Source: UBA8389 sp942493385 (GTDB lineage Bacteria; Bacteroidota; Bacteroidia; Bacteroidales; UBA1402). Taken from it: a stretch of DNA of 64,000 nucleotides. The position numbers and the translations under genes are program-made. Under the pieces are notes generated by a model, which searched no databases, was not told the DNA's origin, and was given only the letters and a program-made list of their open reading frames with translations. The stretch is from contig OW818699.1 in the NCBI GenBank assembly GCA_942493385.1, forward strand, positions 3,224,001 to 3,288,000, written 5' to 3'. Below are positions 59,726-64,000 of the stretch, one piece after another. The first letter of the stretch is position 1. Each line of letters begins with the position of its first letter.

Positions 59726-62700
59726 CTATTTTTTTAATGCTTTCCAGACAGAAAGTGTCACAGGACCGACCAAACCGGATTCCACCAAGGGACCATTTTG
59801 GTCGTATTGTTTCCAGGTGACAAAGGTTATGCGCTGACCTGTTTTTGATTGGTTGGTTTTGTACCAATCGGGCAGAGTTTTGAGTTCACCCCAAGCATCA
59901 TAGTTGTTCTCGGTTGGCAGGAACTCATCACCGATGAGGCGATTGACCCAAAGGTTGGTGACGCGAATGTCCAGTTGGTTTTCGCCTAGCTTCAGCAGTT
60001 TGGTTATATCCAGGCGAAAAGGAGGCTTCCAGCACATTCCGGCCGATTTGCCATTAACATAAATTTCAGCCAAGACGGCCACCTGACCCAAATCGAGGAT
60101 CAAATGATCTCCAATCAGTTCTTTAGGACCAAGTGTGAAACTGCGTTGCCAGGAGGCGGTTCCGGAAAAGTACTTGACACCGGAGTCATTCTGGGTGTGC
60201 AGGGAGGCCAGTGTATCGAGTTTGAATTCGGTTGGTGCGCCTTTACCTTCGGGAAATTGGATGGTCCAGTCGGTACTGAGGTCGTAGACTGGCAAATCCT
60301 TCTTAATAATAAAAGGTTTCTTTGTATCATTTAGTCCCGGATTCAGCAAACTATAGTTTCCTTTTTTGCGAAGGAGCTGATTTCCGTTTAGGGTGAGAAA
60401 TTCACGTACATTATCGGCTGGTTTTCCTTTGGAGAAAATAGCAGCGATAGCTGTAGAATCTAAGGCTTCGGCAGTCCATATCGGTGTCGTGTTTTCTCCC
60501 TGGAATAGCTGAATAAGCGGATTGATTGGTGCCAATTCGTTGCGGTTGGCATGAACGATGAAAGGCGACTTCTTGCCTTCAGCAACCTTAACCCCATTGA
60601 TGAAAACTATAGGGATGTTATTTTTATAGATTAAATTGATAAGACTCCAACCCTCCAATTTTGTTGAAGCAAAGAGCACTTCACGAGCCTGTGCCTCCTG
60701 TTCATATATACGAACTCCATTTTGTCCGATGGCCATACCGATGGTGGCGTTTCCTACACCATATTTGGCCAAGCCACTGATGGGAAACAGCAGATAGGAA
60801 CGGCCGATGCGTGCGATCACATCGGGTTTCGCCCAAACGGAAACGGAAAAATCGGTTTTCAGGTCGGCTTGGAATTCTTCTGTAAAGTCTTCTGGATTTG
60901 CACTGAGCAATGGAACACCATCTTCCATCAAACCATCGTATACCGTCTGTTTCAACGGCTTTCTAAACACTACAAAACCGGATTCGGAGGGTTCTAACGT
61001 CAGTGGTATCATTGTCTGTTCGTCGTGTTGACGAAAAATATTCATGCTCCGGATTTCCCCGGTCTGAGGATTCCACCATTCAGGCTGCATACCGATGATG
61101 CGGAAACTGGCTAGGATGGTATCGTTCTGGCGGCGATTGTTGCAAACAAACCAGGCATCATCGGAACCAATCCGGCGATGCAGGTAATTGACAACTGAGT
61201 TCGGATTGGAAGATGCATAACTGAAATCAGGCTGAAGGTTTGCCTCCTCAAACAGCTTGTCATCAGGCACATTGATGAACAGTCGACCGGAACCGTAACG
61301 GTAAACACCGTTGGGCAGCGTGCTCCAAAGATCTTCTACGATCCGCTGCCATTCGACCTGGTCTTTATTGGATAGCAAGCCGGACCAGTTAGTCGGTTTA
61401 GAAGCTGAAATCCATAATCCGTCTTCCAGCAGGGCTTTCAGTTTCTTCAAAACGGGCAACGACATCGTTTTGATGTTGGGTAAGATCAGAAATCGGTAAC
61501 TCATGCCGTCTGGCAAAACAAGACGGTTGCTTTTGGTGGAAGTCCGTAGCAATAATGCATCCCGCGATAAAACATCGAACGCATAACCGGGATTCGGGTT
61601 CTGAAAGTCGACCGGTCCAAGAACCTCTTCACCTTGGAAATAGGCGGCATCAGCCACAAACAAGCCACTCTGTAAAACATACTGACAGCGTCTGAGGTAC
61701 TGAAAGTAATCACCAGCCTTGCTGAACCAGGTATTGTTGCGGTTGAAGTGGGTGCCGAAGGGCCCCATAACCATGCCAGGTTGGGCGGTAGGGTGTGGTT
61801 GATGGGCATAAACATGGAAAACCAGTCGGTTCACGCCGTTTGTAAACATCCAGTCACCGTCTGCCTTCAAGGCTGAGGGATACTCGGTAAACTTGCTAAG
61901 TTCGGGCATGGCCGTGAAGCTCTCCGCAGCAGAGACTGGCAGCCCCCAGGTGTGGGCGATGTAACCAGCCTGTTTGCTGGTGGCAGCACCTCCGTAGAGA
62001 CCGTGTACCCAGAATTCACTCATGATGACGTCCACGCTCTTGCCTGCCTGCATTGATTCAAAGGCACCGTCGCCGTAGGGTTCAGCCGAAAGGTTTAACC
62101 CTTCCTTGTGCAGGATCTCTCGCATGCCGCCGTAATAGTATTCCACCAGCATGTCTGACTGAACGCGGCGCAGATCCCAGAGGAAGCGTTCGGTTTCTTT
62201 GGCGGAATTAACATATCGGCCGGTAACTGTTAGCAGGTAGGTTTTCAGGTCATAACCGGCACGTTTCTTGAACTCAGGCAACATGTCTCGAGTCCAATTC
62301 TGACTTCCCACTTCCCAACTGTCGATGGAAAGGCCTTCCAGGCTGCGGCCGTGATAGGGCCGAGTTTGGTCGAAAAGCGGTTTGAGGAATTTGTCGTAAT
62401 GTTGCTGAACCCCGTATCGGCTGAGTTTGTCTACATCCAAACCAACGCAGGAATGGGGAGCGGCGGCTTGTTCTTCACCAGTAATGGTATGGCCTATGCG
62501 GACGATGGTCCAGTTGCCGATGGGAGCATTCCAGATCAGGCTGCCGGTTGCATTGAGGAGATTGGTCAAATCGATAATTTTGGAGGCATTGACTACGGAA
62601 CCTGCCACTGGTTCGGGAGTATTGAAATTGAAGGTTCCTGATTTGAACTGAAAATTAGCTTTCCAATCCCATCCATCAATGCGTGGTGCGCCACATAGTT

Positions 62701-63610
62701 CCAACTCTGTGAACTTGGTCGACTTGTTGCTGCGGATGCGGAAGTACCTGGCTTTTACAGGTGAAAAATTCGCAAAGGCTGGTACTTCGAGTGCGCGAAG
62801 TGCCGGTGTGTTCAGTTCACAAACTTTGGTGTAAAGCACGCCATCGTCGGACACTTCCAACTGCAAGGTGGGTGGATCGTCCCTAGGACCATCATAAGGA
62901 TGGGCAGGCGGTGCCGTCTTTTCTCGGTGGACGATGAAACTGGCTGCCTCCAACGGTTCACGGAAGGTGAGGATCATTTCTGCCGGAAATTTGTCCAGGG
63001 CTATGGTTTTTGAGAAATCAAAATCCGTCAGAATGTCTGCGTCCACAGGTTTTCCATTCACAGTGACTGCCTGAATCAAATTTCGGAAGGACTGCTCCTC
63101 CCCTTTTAAGCTAGGATAAGCCAATACGGCAATATCTTGATAATAGCCTTGTTTGGCAAAAGGTTTCGGAAGTTGCAGACTCACAGTTTCTCCACCTTTG
63201 ACGAAGGCCTCGCTCCAAACCACTTGTTGCATGGCGTTTTCGGGTGTGATCCACGGGCCACCGGTGCCTGAATAACCGGGAGCATTGTGCATCATCAGCT
63301 TGAGCCCAAGACGGTCGGCTTGCTGAAGGGCATGCATGGTGAGTTCGGTCCATTCCTGACTACCGTATTTTACGGGGCCAGCTGGAATACCGACGGCATT
63401 GTTGAACAGGATGCCACCGCCGAGACCTGTTGCCGCCATGGCTTCCAGATCGAGGTTGATGCCTTCACGGGTGATGTTGCCGTTCATCCATTGCCAGAAT
63501 ACGCGGGGTGCGTAGACCGTTTCGGGGCGGTTGAACTGTTGCTCGGTGAGTTGGGCCTGCAATTGGAAGCAGGTTATAAAAAATAGGTAGATTCCGGCTA
63601 GGCGTTTCAT
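59726..63610 (-). CDS. GH106-like alpha-L-rhamnosidase with LamG-like insertion
   Basis: The 1294-aa product has a signal peptide and GH106-type motifs: PETVYAPRVFWQWMNGNITREG, GLGGGILFNNAVG and LGLKLMMHNAPGYSGTGGPWI; the central barrel has SIDSWEVGSQNWT and GLNLSAEPYGDGAF. Residues about 900-1040 look like an inserted LamG jelly roll (SVSVWAKPDVIARIGRSY, then VFINGVKVAEGKK). A galactose-binding-like domain (LDLGQVAVLAEIYVNGKSAG, then LDIRVTNLWVNRLIGDE) ends it. GH106 removes rhamnose from pectic or arabinogalactan glycans. I start at ATG 63610; the upstream frame crosses a promoter box. Confidence 0.85.
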   Translation of the reverse strand: MKRLAGIYLFFITCFQLQAQLTEQQFNRPETVYAPRVFWQWMNGNITREGINLDLEAMAATGLGGGILFNNAVGIPAGPVKYGSQEWTELTMHALQQADRLGLKLMMHNAPGYSGTGGPWITPENAMQQVVWSEAFVKGGETVSLQLPKPFAKQGYYQDIAVLAYPSLKGEEQSFRNLIQAVTVNGKPVDADILTDFDFSKTIALDKFPAEMILTFREPLEAASFIVHREKTAPPAHPYDGPRDDPPTLQLEVSDDGVLYTKVCELNTPALRALEVPAFANFSPVKARYFRIRSNKSTKFTELELCGAPRIDGWDWKANFQFKSGTFNFNTPEPVAGSVVNASKIIDLTNLLNATGSLIWNAPIGNWTIVRIGHTITGEEQAAAPHSCVGLDVDKLSRYGVQQHYDKFLKPLFDQTRPYHGRSLEGLSIDSWEVGSQNWTRDMLPEFKKRAGYDLKTYLLTVTGRYVNSAKETERFLWDLRRVQSDMLVEYYYGGMREILHKEGLNLSAEPYGDGAFESMQAGKSVDVIMSEFWVHGLYGGAATSKQAGYIAHTWGLPVSAAESFTAMPELSKFTEYPSALKADGDWMFTNGVNRLVFHVYAHQPHPTAQPGMVMGPFGTHFNRNNTWFSKAGDYFQYLRRCQYVLQSGLFVADAAYFQGEEVLGPVDFQNPNPGYAFDVLSRDALLLRTSTKSNRLVLPDGMSYRFLILPNIKTMSLPVLKKLKALLEDGLWISASKPTNWSGLLSNKDQVEWQRIVEDLWSTLPNGVYRYGSGRLFINVPDDKLFEEANLQPDFSYASSNPNSVVNYLHRRIGSDDAWFVCNNRRQNDTILASFRIIGMQPEWWNPQTGEIRSMNIFRQHDEQTMIPLTLEPSESGFVVFRKPLKQTVYDGLMEDGVPLLSANPEDFTEEFQADLKTDFSVSVWAKPDVIARIGRSYLLFPISGLAKYGVGNATIGMAIGQNGVRIYEQEAQAREVLFASTKLEGWSLINLIYKNNIPIVFINGVKVAEGKKSPFIVHANRNELAPINPLIQLFQGENTTPIWTAEALDSTAIAAIFSKGKPADNVREFLTLNGNQLLRKKGNYSLLNPGLNDTKKPFIIKKDLPVYDLSTDWTIQFPEGKGAPTEFKLDTLASLHTQNDSGVKYFSGTASWQRSFTLGPKELIGDHLILDLGQVAVLAEIYVNGKSAGMCWKPPFRLDITKLLKLGENQLDIRVTNLWVNRLIGDEFLPTENNYDAWGELKTLPDWYKTNQSKTGQRITFVTWKQYDQNGPLVESGLVGPVTLSVWKALKK

Positions 63611-63614
63611 TGAG

Positions 63615-63622
63615 CAAATATA
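63615..63622 (-). promoter_or_regulatory. -7 box of the GH106-like gene
   Basis: The minus strand reads TATATTTG, a TAnnTTTG match just 4 bases before the ATG at 63610. The leader would be very short, so either the transcript is nearly leaderless or the true start is further downstream. Confidence 0.4.
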
Positions 63623-63632
63623 CAAAAAACAG

Positions 63633-63660
63633 CAAGGCTGACTCCTGGAAGTCAGCCTTG
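63633..63660 (-). terminator. Intrinsic terminator of the edge gene
   Basis: CAAGGCTGACT and AGTCAGCCTTG pair perfectly (11 bp) with a 6-base loop. On the minus strand it is followed by CTGTTTTTTG. It ends the gene at 63673-64000 just before the GH106 promoter. Confidence 0.85.
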
Positions 63661-63672
63661 GATTTTTATCGT

Positions 63673-64000
63673 TTAATGTCTGTCTTCATTTTCTATAAAT
63701 GCCTTAGGAATAAACTCGATGAAGTCCATACCGAACAATTTCGCCTCGATAGCTTTGGAGCGGAATTCGTGTGCGGCATCCCGATCCTCGAAGTTGAAGG
63801 TCCCGAGTATCCGGCGGACCTGGCCTTTATCGTCTCTGGCATTGAGGCCACCACTGGGTTGACCGTAAATATCAGGTGCTTTCATATAACCCCGGTTGCG
63901 TAGAGCCTTGTCGTTGAGATAGCCATCATCCTCGGTCAGGGCATCATTGATCCAACCAACCACGGCTTTATCGGCTGTTTTGCTGAAATCGATGGGGATA
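63673..64000 (-). CDS. Unidentified protein, C-terminal 108 residues (5' end outside window)
   Basis: The minus-strand frame stays open to the window edge, so the true N-terminus is missing. The visible part reads IPIDFSKTADKAVVGWINDA and ends with FGMDFIEFIPKAFIENEDRH. It holds a GYMKAPDIYGQPSGGLNARDD segment and a GTFNFEDRDAAHEFRSKAIEA helix. I do not recognise the family. A strong terminator follows. Confidence 0.6.
   Translation of the reverse strand, partial: IPIDFSKTADKAVVGWINDALTEDDGYLNDKALRNRGYMKAPDIYGQPSGGLNARDDKGQVRRILGTFNFEDRDAAHEFRSKAIEAKLFGMDFIEFIPKAFIENEDRH

Noticed and set aside
1..64000. tRNA, rRNA, CRISPR arrays, prophage and insertion sequences
   Set aside because: No tRNA- or rRNA-like segment, no regularly spaced direct repeats, no integrase or transposase were seen; the BRO/DinD gene stands alone.

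Overview
The window looks like the chromosome of a Bacteroidota bacterium, probably a facultative or microaerotolerant member of the Bacteroidales. Reasons seen in the sequence: many genes are preceded by the Bacteroidota -7 box TAnnTTTG, Shine-Dalgarno sequences are mostly absent, there are several TonB/carboxypeptidase-regulatory-domain outer membrane proteins, DUF4492 precedes cydAB, and threonine genes have the order thrA-apgM-thrC. I see no tRNA, rRNA, CRISPR array, prophage or insertion sequence.

Layout. 1-3380: radical SAM protein (cut by the window edge), DUF89 phosphatase, a UPF0251/DUF134 regulator and two NifX-type metallocluster proteins. 3395-4219: lone BRO/DinD-like protein. 4375-11534 (minus): a six-gene block dsrE-tusA-mvhD-hdrA(NfnB fusion)-hdrA-qmoC, the most unusual locus here. 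11809-16410: TonB receptor divergent from a Fur-family regulator, a YeiH-type transporter, and a second NifX/DUF134 pair. 16597-19961: thiol-redox operon (thioredoxin-like, TrxB-like, membrane thioredoxin, SQR-like flavoprotein, membrane 4Fe-4S protein). 20019-26874: UlaG-like hydrolase, BNR propeller protein, large outer membrane barrel, AAA/DUF4143 ATPase. 26975-32217: thr operon with a long structured leader. 32248-41426: GH43-like enzyme, S9 peptidase, retropepsin-PDZ protein, pabBC, an ECF sigma operon, RlpA. 41586-47585: two-component proteins running directly into DUF4492-cydA-cydB. 47706-51856: outer membrane protein and a second ECF sigma operon. 51980-59723: membrane AraC regulator, peptide transporter, asparaginase, sugar porter, hybrid kinase. 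59726-64000: GH106-like rhamnosidase and an unidentified truncated gene.

How it fits together. The Hdr/Qmo-like block has four soluble or membrane redox modules: an atypical MvhD, an HdrA carrying a complete pyridine-nucleotide module, a second HdrA, and an HdrC/NarI-like quinone-facing subunit. It is headed by the sulfur carriers DsrE and TusA and has no HdrB. This suggests electron flow between pyridine nucleotide, a sulfur carrier and the quinone pool. The thiol-redox operon, the YeiH-type carrier and the NifX/DUF134 modules lie within 9 kb of it, so the first 20 kb reads as a sulfur/metal/redox neighbourhood. A shared GAAC-N4-GTTC palindrome next to both DUF134 genes and DUF89 suggests a small regulon. 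The rest is core metabolism, envelope functions and scattered plant or algal polysaccharide enzymes without a SusCD pair.
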